Assembly: GCA_037892935.1 (NCBI GenBank) | Contig: JAYXKI010000013.1 | Span: 496,001-560,000, forward strand | Direction: 5' to 3' | Source: Phlebopus portentosus | Lineage: Eukaryota > Basidiomycota > Agaricomycetes > Boletales > Boletinellaceae | Length of the DNA stretch: 64,000 bases | Part shown: one piece after another, positions 35,358 through 48,085 of the stretch | How the letters are laid out: every line of letters begins with the position of its first letter | How positions within the stretch are numbered: the stretch's first letter is position 1 | Notes under the pieces: generated by a model | Seen by the model: the letters and a program-made list of their open reading frames with translations, nothing else | What the model was told of the DNA's origin: nothing | The model's database searches: none | Made by a program: the position numbers and the translations under genes

Positions 35358-38300
35358 TTAATAATAAGAATAAACGGAAAAATGCCATCTCCTAGACGAA
35401 GCAACTTCGTCCGACAAACGAAAACCCTCGCACCAGTCTTCACCTAGAGGAGACTTTGCAAGATCCAGTTTCGTAGAAAATCCTTGACCCATTATAACGG
35501 TGTTCCGAGTATGATACAGCGTGGAACGCATGTCTTCGGGAATCCACGCCAGCAGTTCGCCTCCACTTCCAAGCATCCACCCGTCCTCAGACAGTGTCCA
35601 GTCTGAAACAACACAGTCTTTGCTCGCAGCGTTTCCTCTGTTGAGAGAGGTAGCATTCATGAGCTCGCCATCGATCGTGGACACACTGACCTCGATGTCT
35701 GTCACCTGCCATATACGGATCGTTCCGTCTTCAGATCCAGACGCAATGCATCTCCCATCAGGAGAGAATGCAACTGAGTGAACCCGGCCCGTATGTCCCT
35801 TCAGGGGACCCAGGACAAGCTGCCCACTATCAACAGCCCAGACGCAGATTGACATATCGTCAGAACTTGAAGCAACATGCAACCCGTCCAGTGAGAACGC
35901 AACAGATCGGACTCTGCCTGTGTGCCCCTCGAACGGACCAGAGAGAAGCTCACCGCTGTCGGCATTCCAGACACGGACTGTTTGATCCTCAGAGCCCGAT
36001 GCGATGCATTGCCCATCCGGCGAGTACGCGACCGACCAGATCCACCCAGTGTGTCCCTCGAATGGACCAGAGACAAGTTCGCCACTACCAACATCCCATA
36101 CACGGAATGTCCCATCATCAGAGCCGGAGGCAATGTTTCTACCATCCGGTGCGAATGAGACAGAGTTGACACCGTCTGTATGCCCCGTAAACGGACCGGC
36201 AGCCAGCTCGCCACTATCGGCATCCCAGACACAGATTGTCCTGTCGCCAGAGCCGGAGGCAACGAGCCTCCCATTGGGCGAGAATGCGACAGACCAGACC
36301 CCGTCTGTGTGTCCCTTTAAAAATTGCGAGATGAGCTCGCCATTACCAGCATCCCAGACGCAGACAGTACTATCCTCATGACCCGACGCGATGCGCTTCC
36401 CATCCGGAGAGAACGCAACTGAGTGTACCCAGTCTGTGTGGCCCATAAAAGAACCTGAGACGAGTTCACCACTCTCAGCATCCCAGACATGAATTGTATG
36501 GTCGCCAGAGCCCGACACAATGCACTTTCCATCCGGCGAGAATGCGACCGAGTTGACTGGACCTGAGCGCTCCTGGGACTCATCCGAGACGAATTTCTCG
36601 CTCTCAGCATCCCATATCCGTATTGTGCAATCATCAGAGCCTGACGCAATGCGCTTCCCATCCGGAGAAAATGTGACTGACTGGACCCAGTCCGTGTGTC
36701 CCTTGAACGGGCCAGCAACCAGCTCGCCGCTGTCAGCGTCCCAAACACAGATGGTGCCGTCCTCGGAGCCCGATGCAATGCGATTTCCATCTGGGGAGAA
36801 CACAACCGAGTGAACAGCGCCACTATGGCCTTCAATCGGACGACCGAGTAATTCGCCGCTATACATGTCCCACACGCAGATCGTCTTGTCTCCAGAGCCC
36901 GAAACAATGTGCTTCCCATCTGGTGAAATATTGACCGAGTAGACCGTGCCGGTGTGTCCGCCAAACGGACCTGCAACAAGCTTGCCGCTGTACGCATCCC
37001 AGACACGGACCGTTCTATCCACAGAGCCAGAGACAATATGTTTTCCGTCCGGGGAGAATATAACCAAGTGCACCGAGCTTGTGTGTCCTTCAAACGGATC
37101 CGCAGCTGCCTTGCCGCTGTCTGCATCCCACACACGGACTGTATTATCGTCAGAGCCAGACGCGATGCGCTTCCCATCTGGAGAGAACGCGACTGACAAG
37201 ACCGCGTCCGTGTGTCCCTCCAACGGGCCCAAGAGAAGAACACCGCTGTCGACATCCCAGACGCGAATTGTACGATCGCCAGAGCCCGAGGCAACACGCT
37301 TCCCGTCCGGAGAGAACACGACTGAATTGACCCAGTCTGTGTGTCCCTCGAACGGGCGCGACACGACCTCGCCACTGTCAGCATCCCAAACCAGAATTGT
37401 ATCATCACCGGAGCCCGAGGCGATGCGTTTCCCATCCGGCGAGAACACGACCGAATTGACCCGGTTACTGTGTCCACTCAAGACCTTGATGCATTGTGCT
37501 GGAGGTTTCTTCCCGTATTGATGCACCCGGACAATGGGATGCGAGCTTGAATAGTGATCTGCGACGCGAGATTCGCCCTTACAGAAGGATAATGCCGATA
37601 AATAGATGTGAGGAGCACTTTGCGAGATCGGGAGTGCGAAAGTCGCAGATAATCTATAGGCAGCCCACAAGAAGGAAGAGAGCTCCGCGTCAATTGGCTA
37701 CAAGAAGATAAGTAACAGAAACACCGGCGTAACTCGACACACTGACCGCTGTTTTTAAAGTAGAATTGATCAGTGCTTGACCAGCGACACGATTGTAGTG
37801 CTTTGTCAGACTGAGAACCTCGAACCAGTACAGGAGGTGATGATTTGCGAAGGTCCTCAATTTCTCCAAAAGATCTTTGGGATTCGGTATCTCGCAGAAG
37901 TGGACAGACCAGAAACGGCAGGCATAGTCTAAATATCGTGGAATTGCTTTTTGGATACGGGCCTGTAGGTCCAGGACTTCGTCGTTGCGTAGGAATGACG
38001 ATTCAATCCCACAGATGTTGAAATACAGCTTCTCGCCCATGACGTCGAAACACAATTCCGCGATGTATGATTTCTGACCAGACTCGTCGATGTTCCATGG
38101 CTTCCCACTGGATCTGTCGGACGTTAGATAGTCGGCAAACGACGCATGATGAAGTCGAACGGGCTTCCCAGTCTCGTAAGAGAGTACAGACCGCAGCCGA
38201 CTCAAAACCGTATCTGCAGTGTCTTCTTCAAGTCCAAGGAAGGCTTCAATATCTTCACCCGATAGTGCCTCCTTTGCGAATAGAATAACACCCAGAATTT

Positions 38301-40630
38301 TCGTAAATTCATCTCTTGCTTCAGACTCATGCCACGGAATTCCCGATTGCTCAAGCAAGGTCGAATACAAGCTATCAATGCCGCCGCCGACTGACTTAAT
38401 GTTGTCCAGGAGTGCTCGGAGTTTCCTCCGTGGATTATTGGATTCGCCCACCATCTTGACCGCAGTGGATGCCCAAATGAAAAGCCCGTCTGCCGCATCG
38501 GAGAGTATCTCGCAGATCCCGTCCCACTCCCAGCCCTTAGGTGGTCCCTGCTCGACCGTTGACATTATCTTCTCTCTGATGTATAAATCAACATCTCGCC
38601 GACTGCCCTGGGTCGTGTGCTCAAGTTCCACGTGATGGATGTGACCTTTCGACGACAAATGTCTCATAATGTCGCTTTCCGGTCGGCTCGTAACTAGAAC
38701 GCGCACATGCGATGGAAGCCCCTTGAAGTCGATCGTAAGGAGGCGCACAAGATCCTCCCGCTGCTTGCTCGTTCCACACTCGTCCAGAGCGTCGAGAATG
38801 ATCACGACGGGGCGTTTGATTCCGTTGGCCGTGGCCTGTATCGGTTCCAGCAACAACTTCTCAAACTGCGTTCTCAGTGGACTCCCGCTGATATTACCGT
38901 TTTCATTCACGGCGTCAGCGACATGCGGACGGATGGAAGGATGAAGCGTCGCTACTTTATAAGCAATTGTTCGAACCGTGGAGATGTACTCGTCCTTTCC
39001 GCGTTCGAAGAACAGGTAGGCGGCGGGACAGCCTCTTTCGTCGCAGGCATCCGAGATCGTCACTGCGATGGTGCTTTTCCCAGCACCAGCGGCCCCGGTG
39101 AGCCAGACGATGTTCTCGTCCGTGCCGGTATCTGGGAATAGTCTTGACATGATTTGATCCACGTATACTTGGCGAGTTCCTTCAAGGCATCGGGAACGAG
39201 TAGACACTTTCGATATGTCGATGTTGGTAAGCTCTAATTGCATCTGTAGCAACTGTAGCATCTGCCGTGATTCTATTTTGCCATTTAGCTTGAAGACTGG
39301 AAAAAAGACAATACGGCACTTACCTATATTATCCACCCCTTTGGCAATATTTACACTGATAACCTCGTCCAGTTTCCTTCTCAGTTCGACAAAGCGAGTT
39401 GCGTATTCCTCCATTTTCCTGTTGTCAGTCCAACGAGCCATCCGACCTGATACGACGCAAACACATGACTTTCCGTGGAAAGAAAAGGACGTCTGGAATA
39501 TACATACCAAGGAAGCTGTGTGATGCATATTTCTGCACCGCGAGGGAGCATTTGGCTGTCTCATCCAGTAACTCTTTGATGGACGACTTCAGAATTCCGG
39601 TTCTGTCAACTAAACACCGCGCCTCGACGGAAAAGTGGAAAGCTTCTTTCATAGTTCCGACCATATCGTTAATCTTGGCGTCTGATTCGAATTGATAAGA
39701 GACAAGCTGTGAAAACACGTCAGTTTTTCCACGTGGGTGCAACACAAACTCTCAAGCGCACCTTATACAGTGCCGACGTCACCTTCCACGATAGTTCAAA
39801 GAGTGGATGAACCTAGCAAGAAAGTTTCAATATTCATAATATTCGCTTTGTATGTATATGTATAATTAAGGCTTACCTCCGCAACTGTATCCACAATCTC
39901 AACTAATTGGTCCACAGCGTCAATGACAGAGCCAATAATGCTCTCAGTAGAAGTCGCTGTCTCCCCTGCGCTTATCCTATCTTGTACTCTGCGGTCAGCC
40001 AAGCGGACACAGAGGTCGGCCCATTCCCGATCGTCTACCACCTTCAGACAAAGGTGGATCGTGCCAGCAGCAGCTGGCCGTTTCCCGCCAACCACTGGTA
40101 CTGACCGGGTCATCAGAGTGAGGTCGCGTTGCACTAGCCAGTGATATTAGCAACACCCTGACTAGAGACCCAAATAGAAACTTACGTCTGTAGGTATGAG
40201 ACCTCTGCAACAGTATATGGACGTCTTCTTCGACACAAACGTGACCAAGTAGACGATCCTTGGAATGTTTTTCAGATTGCTTCACGGCAATGTTGAAGAC
40301 AACATGTGAGCCCGACTGGGAGCTGTTACATATCAGTATTGAGCACTTGCAGAACAAGCATGCGGCGACACTGACAATGGGAGAATGACATTTGAGATAG
40401 GCTTTCCGTCTTCTCCAATAATGATTGGATCGTAGATATCTTTATCGACCTTGACCTCGACGTAGAGCTGACCCATTTCGGATTCTCTTTGGACATCTTC
40501 GATATGGATGACTAGAAGAAAGTCAGATGAAATGAATGCATGGGAATTGGGAGTGCTGCCGACCTTCCAACGAATAGCGGGTTGGCCGGGACTGGTCTGG
40601 TTTGAGCCGAGATGGTCCTGCTTGGGACAT
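35358..40630 (-). CDS. NLR-A: C2-like / helical / NACHT / 14x WD40 protein
   Basis: Complete fungal NLR (STAND) receptor. Nine exons (40630-40564, 40511-40376, 40322-40186, 40133-39877, 39812-39762, 39706-39508, 39446-39324, 39272-37747, 37697-35358) join without a frame error into 1611 residues. Residues about 23-150 have the strand pattern of a C2 domain (VIHIEDVQ, YVEVKVDK, GKPISNVILPF, SKDRLLGHVCVEED, GTIHLCLKV). About 150-325 is helical (SIIGSVIDAVDQLVEIVDTVAE, SSIKELLDETAKCSLAVQKYA). The NACHT has Walker A GAAGAGKST (Lys about 389) and Walker B VVIILDALDE (about 480-487). From about residue 905 come 14 WD40 repeats of 42-43 residues, enough for two seven-bladed propellers, then a conserved C-terminal block (GGELLAWIPEDMRS). 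Likely role by family: ligand-gated oligomerisation leading to defence or incompatibility cell death; this is inference. No membrane helix. Confidence 0.9.
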
Positions 40631-41926
40631 GGTGAAGGAGAGTCGTCCGGTGGGGGGTCCAACAAGAACATATATACAAAGATACACGGGTTGACCTCGT
40701 GTGCGACTACCTTCCAAACGGGTCGAGTGATAGTCCTGTATTAAAGCTCTTCCATACCATCATCATCATCTATTGATGAATAAAGTGATATTTCCACGGA
40801 TGAGCGCCTGAGTGTAAGTTTAGTGAACACAGCTCAATCAGGAAGGAGATGACAAATAATAGTGAAGTCGTGGGAAATAACTTGCCCCTAAAGTGTACTG
40901 TACACCATATCAAGCGCCGGGTCTGTTGTTCGACTCGGTCTGTCACTCTGTGCTCTTGACGGTGGGGTGGCGAAGGCGACCTCGTACGGCCCATCTACTG
41001 AAGGACTCGGACCAATCATTCTGTGAACCCGTCCAGACCCAGGCGTCAATCAAAGAGGCATCCACCCCCATGACCTGTTGTTGGCACCACGCAATCACCG
41101 CGCCCCTTCGCTTTGATCGAAGGTGCAGCAAGAGAACAAGGCATCTAGGGTCTCTTACAGCTTTTATTATGCATATGCCTCATTGGCTCAGATGTGGGCT
41201 ACGCAGAGCGCTCATGCACAGTTTTGCACTTCGCCACAGGTGCTCGTGCCAGAAATATCCTGTTTGCATCTGTTCTCCAACTGGAACCAGACAAATCGAG
41301 GTGATGAAAACAGATTCATCACTCTTTGTTCAGCAAGGCATTCATCAGGTCCCAGAGGTGCATTCGTAATCGACCTGTCAAACCAGCTTTATCCATCAGC
41401 ATCAAAAAAGCGGTCCTTGCAGCTGAAATTCCTTAGTAAGATCCGCAACAAGTACCTTCCCGGCCTTTGCCTTTACTCTGTGCTCGCTGTGCACCTCCAG
41501 CATGACAACTGGCATTCTCTGTTTGTAAATCTGTGCATCATGTAATGCCGATAATACTTGGAACTCATTCTTGATTGATCAAAACACCGTCTCACATCCC
41601 GGTCACAGTCCTGCACTCTTATATGACTTCAACTTTTAGCAATAGCATAAACTCTCAGCTACTTGAACAATGTAGGATTAGGTCTGGCTTGGTCATCACA
41701 CCAGTCGGATCTTTTCACCTGGACAATGAGATTCCCATTGTGCCTCACTATCTCATCCTAGATAGAGACAGAACTTAGTTGTGTCTAGCGATGCCAGCTT
41801 CTTAGGAACTAGCAATCATGATCGGTCGTACTTCTTTATCTTCTGCTCGTTCCAAAGTACAAGAGCTACATAAATACGTCACGAAGTCTGTCTCGAGATG
41901 CTTCACCCCGGCTGATATCTTTCTCT
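40631..41926. repeat. Duplicated upstream flank, NLR-A copy
   Basis: About 1.3 kb upstream of NLR-A that is clearly similar to 48086-49391 upstream of NLR-B. Shared blocks include TTGATGAATAAAGT near 40775, TCTACTGAAGGACTCGGACC near 41000, GGCTCAGATGTGGGCTACGC near 41190 and TGATCAAAACACC near 41580. Similarity ends at GATATCTTT at 41926. Open frames inside are short and shift between copies, so I do not call a gene. Confidence 0.75.
40669..40677 (-). promoter_or_regulatory. TATA-like box of NLR-A
   Basis: GTATATATG on the minus strand, about 40 bases before the NLR-A ATG. The identical 9-mer lies at the same distance before NLR-B, and an AT-rich TATA-like stretch lies before NLR-C. The short spacing suggests a very short 5' UTR or a start-site element. 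Confidence 0.5.
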
Positions 41927-42862
41927 TTTGATGAAGGTGGAATAACGAGCTTAATCCTTCTGCCCTTCTCCGACATTGCTTCTTCCAGTCAAGTCCAAGT
42001 AGACACTCTTACGTCTCTGGATTAACACGTATGATGAAGCCTCAACAGGATGGTCCTGAGTATGCAGGCGTCTTTGTTAACCAGTTACATAGCCGAGTGA
42101 GAAATGATTGTACGTTTTCAAAGTCGAGATTGATTTTGTTTATGCAGTAAATTAATAGGGTCTTCCAGGAACCGAGAGTCCATGAAAAGCTTTCAATGTC
42201 GACAGTTTCTCTCCATCAAAGTCTCCAAATCCCCCCATCTGCTGGTCGAAAGGACTGGTGACTCATTGCCGGCTCGCTACCGCTGTCTCAAGAAATTGAT
42301 GTCATTCATAACTCGCGACTTACACTTCCCTTATACGTATGATGCTTAATCCACTTCTTCAGAGAACATATGTTTGGGAGAGAACCTTCTGCCTTGAGAG
42401 AAGTTGCAGTCTGCAGTTCAGAGCTTTCGCCAAACGTATGAGGCATCTCTGTATAATAGTTAATATTTGATGCACCATATCAAATTGTGGCCAGATTATG
42501 GCTGAGAACGATTGCTTGCTTTGTGGTGCTAGTTGATGCGCATTTTGATTTGCACTTGACACAGAGCTGCACTGTATCGCTGTCTAAGGAGGACATGGGA
42601 AGTGAGAAAAGACTTATGTGAAAATAGGAGCATGAACACTTCTTTAATTTATTGTCAGGTCATCGTGGTTGACATGAAGGTCTGTTCCTCCATCGACTCC
42701 AATTCATGAGCTCTTGTGTAAATAGCTACCGAACTTTCTGCAGTACGTATTCATCCTGTTTGCCGTCTTACGAGGACATCGTATAACGGGAATCCATTAA
42801 AATGCTATTGGATTACACAAGCTACTTCGAATAGAATAAGCAATAAGAGTGAACGGAAGACC
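41927..42862. other. Unique spacer between NLR-A flank and NLR-B
   Basis: About 0.9 kb with no counterpart beside NLR-C. It includes the 3' flank of NLR-B, which resembles that of NLR-A in the last 80 bases. No gene recognised. Confidence 0.4.
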
Positions 42863-45800
42863 TCATCTCCCAAACGAAGCGCCATCATCGGTCAGAGGAA
42901 AACCCTTCCGCCAATCTTCGCCCAACGGAGAGTCTGCAAGATTCAGTCTTGTCGAAAATGCCTGACCGTGACCAACCACAGCCGCGTTCTCGGCATGCCA
43001 AAGAAGTGAGAGTCGCATATCTTCCGGGATCCATGCTAGGAGTTCGCCCCGAGGGCCGAGGAGCCAGCCGTCTTTGGTCAACATCGCTTTCGAGATGATA
43101 CATATTTTAGATGCGCGTGAGCTTTGATCAAGAGGGCGGCGCTTGTGCTTCTGCCACCAGGTATGGACGACTTAAGCTCGTAACTGTTCATCCCCCACAT
43201 GCGAATCATCCCGTCTTCGGAGCCAGAAGCAAGGTACTTCCCATCCGGGGAGAACACCACCGAGCGAACCCAATCCGAATGACCCCCGAATGGGCCCCAA
43301 ACGAGCCTGCCATTATCAACATCCCAGATGCAGATTGACATATCGTCAGAACCAGAGGCGATATACTTTCCATCTATCGAGAACGCGACTGATCGGACAT
43401 CGTCTGTGTGGCCTTCGAGCGAACACCAGAGCAGCTTACCGCTCTTAGCGTTCCAGACACGTACTGTATTATCCGAAGAGCCTGATGCGATGCATTTTCC
43501 GTCTGGTGAATACATGACTGACCAGATCCACCCAGTATGTCCCATGAATGGAGAACGGACGAGTTCACCACTGCCGACATCCCAGGCACAGATTGTCTCA
43601 TCATTGGAGCCAGAGGCAATATATCCCCCATCTGGCGAGAATGAGACCGAGTTGATAGAGCCTCTATGCCCCGTAAACGGACTGGCGGCAAGCTTGCCGC
43701 TACTGACATCCCAGACACAAATTGTCCCGTCCCAAGAGCCCGAGGCAACGAGCCTCCCATTGGGCGAGAATGCGACAGACCAGACAGGGCCTGTGTGTCC
43801 CTTCAAAGGATCCAAAACAAGTTTGCCATTGCCAGCATCCGAGATGCAGACGGCACTGTCTCCAGAAGCCGACGCGATGTGCTTCCCATCCGGGGAGAAG
43901 GCAACTGAGACCCAGTCTGTGCGACACTTAAAAGAGGCCGGGATGAGCTCACCACTCTCAGTATCCCAGACGCGAACTGTCTGGTCGCTAGAGCCTGACG
44001 CAATGCGCTTTCCATTCGGCGAGAATGCGATTGAGTTGACTGGACCTGAGCGCACCTTGGGCTCATCCGACACGAATTTGCCGCTCTCAGCATCCCAGAT
44101 CCGAATTGTGTGATCGAATGAGCCAGACGCAATGCGCTTGCCCTCAGGAGAAAACGCGACTGACCGGACCCAGTCTGTGTGTCCCTTGAACGGGCCAGCA
44201 ACCAGCTCGCCGCTGTCAGCGTCCCAAACACAGATGGTGCCGTCCTCGGAGCCCGATGCAATGCGCGTTCCATCGGGGGAGAATACAACCGAGCGAACAT
44301 CTCTACTATGGGCTTTAATGGGGCGACCGAGTAGTTTACCACTATACATATTGCATACGCAGATCGTCGTCTCAGAGCACGATGCAATGCGCTTGCCATC
44401 ATGAGAGAATGCAACTGAATAGATCGGTCCACCGTACCTCTGGGACAGACCTGAAACGAGCTTGCCGCTCACAGCATCCCAGACACGAATTGATTGATCG
44501 TCAGAACCCGAGGCAATGTACTTTCTGTCTGTGGAGAATACAACCGAGTACACCGAGCCTGTGTGTCCTTCAAGCAGATTTACAGCTGCTTCGCCGTTGT
44601 CTGCATTCCACACCCGAATTGTCTTATCGGAAGAGCCCGATGCAATGCGCTTCCCATCCGGAGAGAATGTGACTGACCAGACTGCACCTGTGTGTCCCTG
44701 CAACGGACCCAATACAAGCTCGCCGCTGTCGACTCCCCATACGCGAATTGTACTATCTTGAGAGCCCGAGGCAACACGCTTCCCATCCGGAGAGAACGCG
44801 ACTGAATTGGTGCTGCCTGTGTGTCCTTCGAATGGGCCCGACACGACCTCGCCGCTGTCAGCGTCCCAAACCCGGATTGTATGGTCAACAGAGCCCGAGG
44901 CGATGAATTTCCCATCCGGTGAAAACGCAACTGAGCAGACATAGCTTGTATGTCCTTCCAAGGTCCTGATGCACTGTGCCGGAGCTTTCTTGCCATACCG
45001 ATGCACCCGGATAATTGGATGAGATTTTGAGTAGTGATCTGCGACGAGCGATTCGCCTTTCCACAGGGATATGGCGGAAAGGTAAATATGCGGAGCGCTT
45101 CGCGAGATCGGGTACACAAAAACGTTCGCAAGCCTGTACGCCGCCCACAAGAAAGATGACAGCTGCGAATCAAGTGACTATAAGGAGATGAGCCAAGAGT
45201 ATAAGTACGAGAGAAGTCCCTTACTGCTATCTTCACGTTCGCATCGTTGAGAGCCCCGGCAGCCACGTGAATAAAATATCCTGTCAAGCTAAGAACCTCG
45301 AACCAGTACAGGAGACGATGACCTGCGAAGGTCTTCAAATGCCCCGAGAGATCTTTGGGATCCGGTACCTCGCAGAAGTGAACAGACCAGAAACGGCAAG
45401 CATAGTCAAGATGCCGTGGAATAGCCTTTTGGATACGGTCCCGTAGGTCTGGGATTTCATCGTTGCGTATGAATGACGATTCAATTCCACAGATGTTAAA
45501 GCGCAGCTTCTCGCCCATTACGTCAAAACATCGTTCCGATATGTGTGCTTTCTGACGAGCCTCGTCGATGTTCCATGCTTTTCCATTGGACCTGTCGGAT
45601 GTAAGGTAGTCGGCGAACGAAGCATGATGAAGGCGAACGGGCTTCCCAGTCTCGTAAGAAAGTACAGATCGCAGCCGACCTAACACTGTATCCGCCGTGT
45701 CTTCCTCGAGACCAAGAAAGGCCTCGATATCCTCACCCGACATCGCCTCCTTTGCGAATAGAATAACGCCAAGGATTTTTGCAAATTCCTCTTTCGCTTC

Positions 45801-48085
45801 GCGTTTATGCCATGAGATTCCTGATTGTTCGAGTACGATAGCATACAAGCTGTCGATCCCGCCGCCAACCGATTCAATGTCTTCAAGAAGAGTCCGAAGT
45901 TCCCGGCGAGGATTATGGGATTCGCCTACCATCTTGACCGCCGTGGATGCCCAGATGAAAAGCCCGTCCGCCGCATCGGAGAGTACCTCGCAGATCCCAT
46001 CCCACTCCCAACCCTTGGGTGGTCCCTGTTCGACTGCTAAAATCATCTTCTCTCTGATGTATAGATCAACATCTTGCCGACTTCGCTGGGACGTGTGTTC
46101 AAGTTCGATATGATGGATATGCCCTTTTGACGACAAGCGTCTCATCATGTCGTTTTCTGGTCGGCTTGTAACCAGAACGCGCACATTCGACGGAAGCCTC
46201 TTGAAGTCAATCGTAAGAAGGCGTAAAAGATCCTCCCGTTGCTTGCTCGTCCCGCACTCATCCAGAGCATCGAGGATGATCACGATGGGGCGTTTGATTC
46301 CGTTTAGTGTGGCCTGTATCGGTTCCAGCAACAGCTTCTCAAACTGCGTTCTCAGCGGACTCCCGCTGATATTACTGTTTTCATTCACGGCATCGGCGAT
46401 ATGCGGACGGATGGAGAGATGAAGCGCTGCTATTTTGTAAGCAAGTGCTCGGATAGTGGAAATGTACTCGTCCTTTCCGCGTTCGAAGAACAGGTAGGCG
46501 GCGGGACAACCTCTTTTATCACAGGCATCCGAGATCGTCACTGCGATGGTGCTTTTCCCAGCCCCAGCGGCACCAGTGAGCCAGACAATGTTCTGGTCCG
46601 TGCCAGTATCTGGGAATAGTCTTGACGTGATTCGATCCGTGTAGTCTTTGCGAGTTCCTTCAAGGCACCGGGATCGAGTGGACACCTTCGATATATCTAT
46701 GTTCGTGAGCTCTAGTTGTATTCGTAGCGTCTGCAGCATCTGCTGTGATTCTTATCGCAAATCCATTGAGCTCATTGAAAAAAAAAAATGCTTAAGAGAG
46801 ATATGACACTTACCTATATTGTCCACGCCTTTACCGATATTCAAAACGAGAACAGAATCCAGCTTCTTTCTTAGCTCGACAAAAGAACCTGCGAACTCCT
46901 CCATCTTCTTGCCCTCGGGCCAGCGAGCCATTCGACCTGATAGAGCAAACTGAACTCCTTGGAAACGAAATTCGCTTAAAGGTACTTACCGACAAAACTG
47001 TGCGACGCGTATTCCCGCACAGCCCGCGAGCATTTCGCTGCCTCCTCCAGTAGTTCCTTTATGGCGGGCTTCAGCATTTCGGTTCTGTCATTCAAGCTAT
47101 GCGCCTCAGCGGAGAAATGAAACGCGTCCTTCATCTTGTCGACCATATCAACAAGCTTTGCGTCTGCCTTGAACTGATAAGAGACAAGCTGTGTGTATGT
47201 GTCAGATTACACTGTCTGGCGCGAGGTAAGTTGCTCAACCGAACCTTATACAGAGCCGACACTGCTTTCCACGACAGGTTAAACAACGGATGGATCTGTC
47301 AAGAGAACTCAGTCACTGAACGTTTCGGTCTGTACTATGCTTACCTCTGCAACCGTATCCACAATGGCGACAATTTGGTCCACTGCCTGAATGACGGGAC
47401 CAATAGCACTATTCGCGGAAGCGGCTTTGTCTTTTCTCGCTCGTATGTCTTCCACTCTACGCTCGGCCATATCGACCCAAAGCCCCGCCCGTGCTTGTGC
47501 ATCCGTGATATTCAAACAGAGATGAAGTGTACCGGCGGTTACCGTTTGTTTTCCGCGAAACAATGAACGGCTTGTCCGAACAAGGCCGCGTTTGACTAAC
47601 CAACGCCATTAGCGACTAATTCTTCAATCGTATCGAAACTTACATTCATACGGAAGAAATTCCTCCAGCAGCTTCGTGACGTCCTCTTTGATCTCAACAT
47701 GACCAAGGAAACGATCCTGGGATCGCTTTCTGGATTGCTTGATAGATACATTGATGACGGAAGGTGGGTCCGACTGGGAGCTGCACGAACACTCAGCAAA
47801 TCGTAAACAGAAACTGCACGAGCAATACACACAATGGGAGAATGGCATTTGACGTCGGCTTTCCGTCTTCCCCAATGATCACTGGCTCATGCGTGGTTTT
47901 ATTGATCTTGACCTCGACGTACGCATTGCCTTTCTTCGGGTTGTTTTGGATGTTGTCGACTCGGAGTACTAGAAGAATGTCAGACAGAATGAACGAAGGA
48001 GGTTATGGCAATGCTGACCTTCCAGCGAGTAGTCGCCTGGCTCGGAATGGTCTGGCTTAAGCCGGGATGGCCCAGGTTGGGACAT
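42863..48085 (-). CDS. NLR-B: tandem paralogue of NLR-A
   Basis: Second NLR with the same plan and the same intron positions. It starts MSQPGPSRLKPDHSEPGDYSLEG (ATG at 48085). The C2-like part contains NAYVEVKINK, GEDGKPTSNAILPL, SQDRFLGHVEIKEDV and GTLHLCLNI. The NACHT has an intact GAAGAGKST and VIILDALDE. The NACHT exon ends at 45225 (GTAAGG) and the WD40 exon begins at 45177 after TTATAG. Fourteen WD40 repeats follow; repeats 5, 8 and 9 have a degenerate GH dipeptide, as does repeat 8 of NLR-A. Near 43120-43150 the frame shifts by one base just after the last repeat; the conserved tail (MLTKDGWLLGPRGELLAWIPEDMR) lies in the new frame and ends at 42863. Either the last about 95 residues are replaced by a short wrong tail or this is a consensus indel. 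All core domains are intact. Confidence 0.85.

Noticed and set aside
35800..37480. Regular spacing of about 126-129 bases, suggestive at first of a satellite or CRISPR-like array
   Set aside because: The unit is a 42-43 codon WD40 repeat in one long open frame; there are no short constant repeats with unique spacers.
36946..37521. Long plus-strand open frames (up to 261 aa, also 43328-44113) opposite the WD40 arrays
   Set aside because: They are antisense shadows of the repeated WD40 coding sequence, repeat with its period, and match no family.
40893..41545. A protein gene upstream of NLR-A
   Set aside because: The corresponding frame in the duplicated flank near 48532-48855 shifts and diverges in protein while the DNA stays similar, so no coding constraint is evident.
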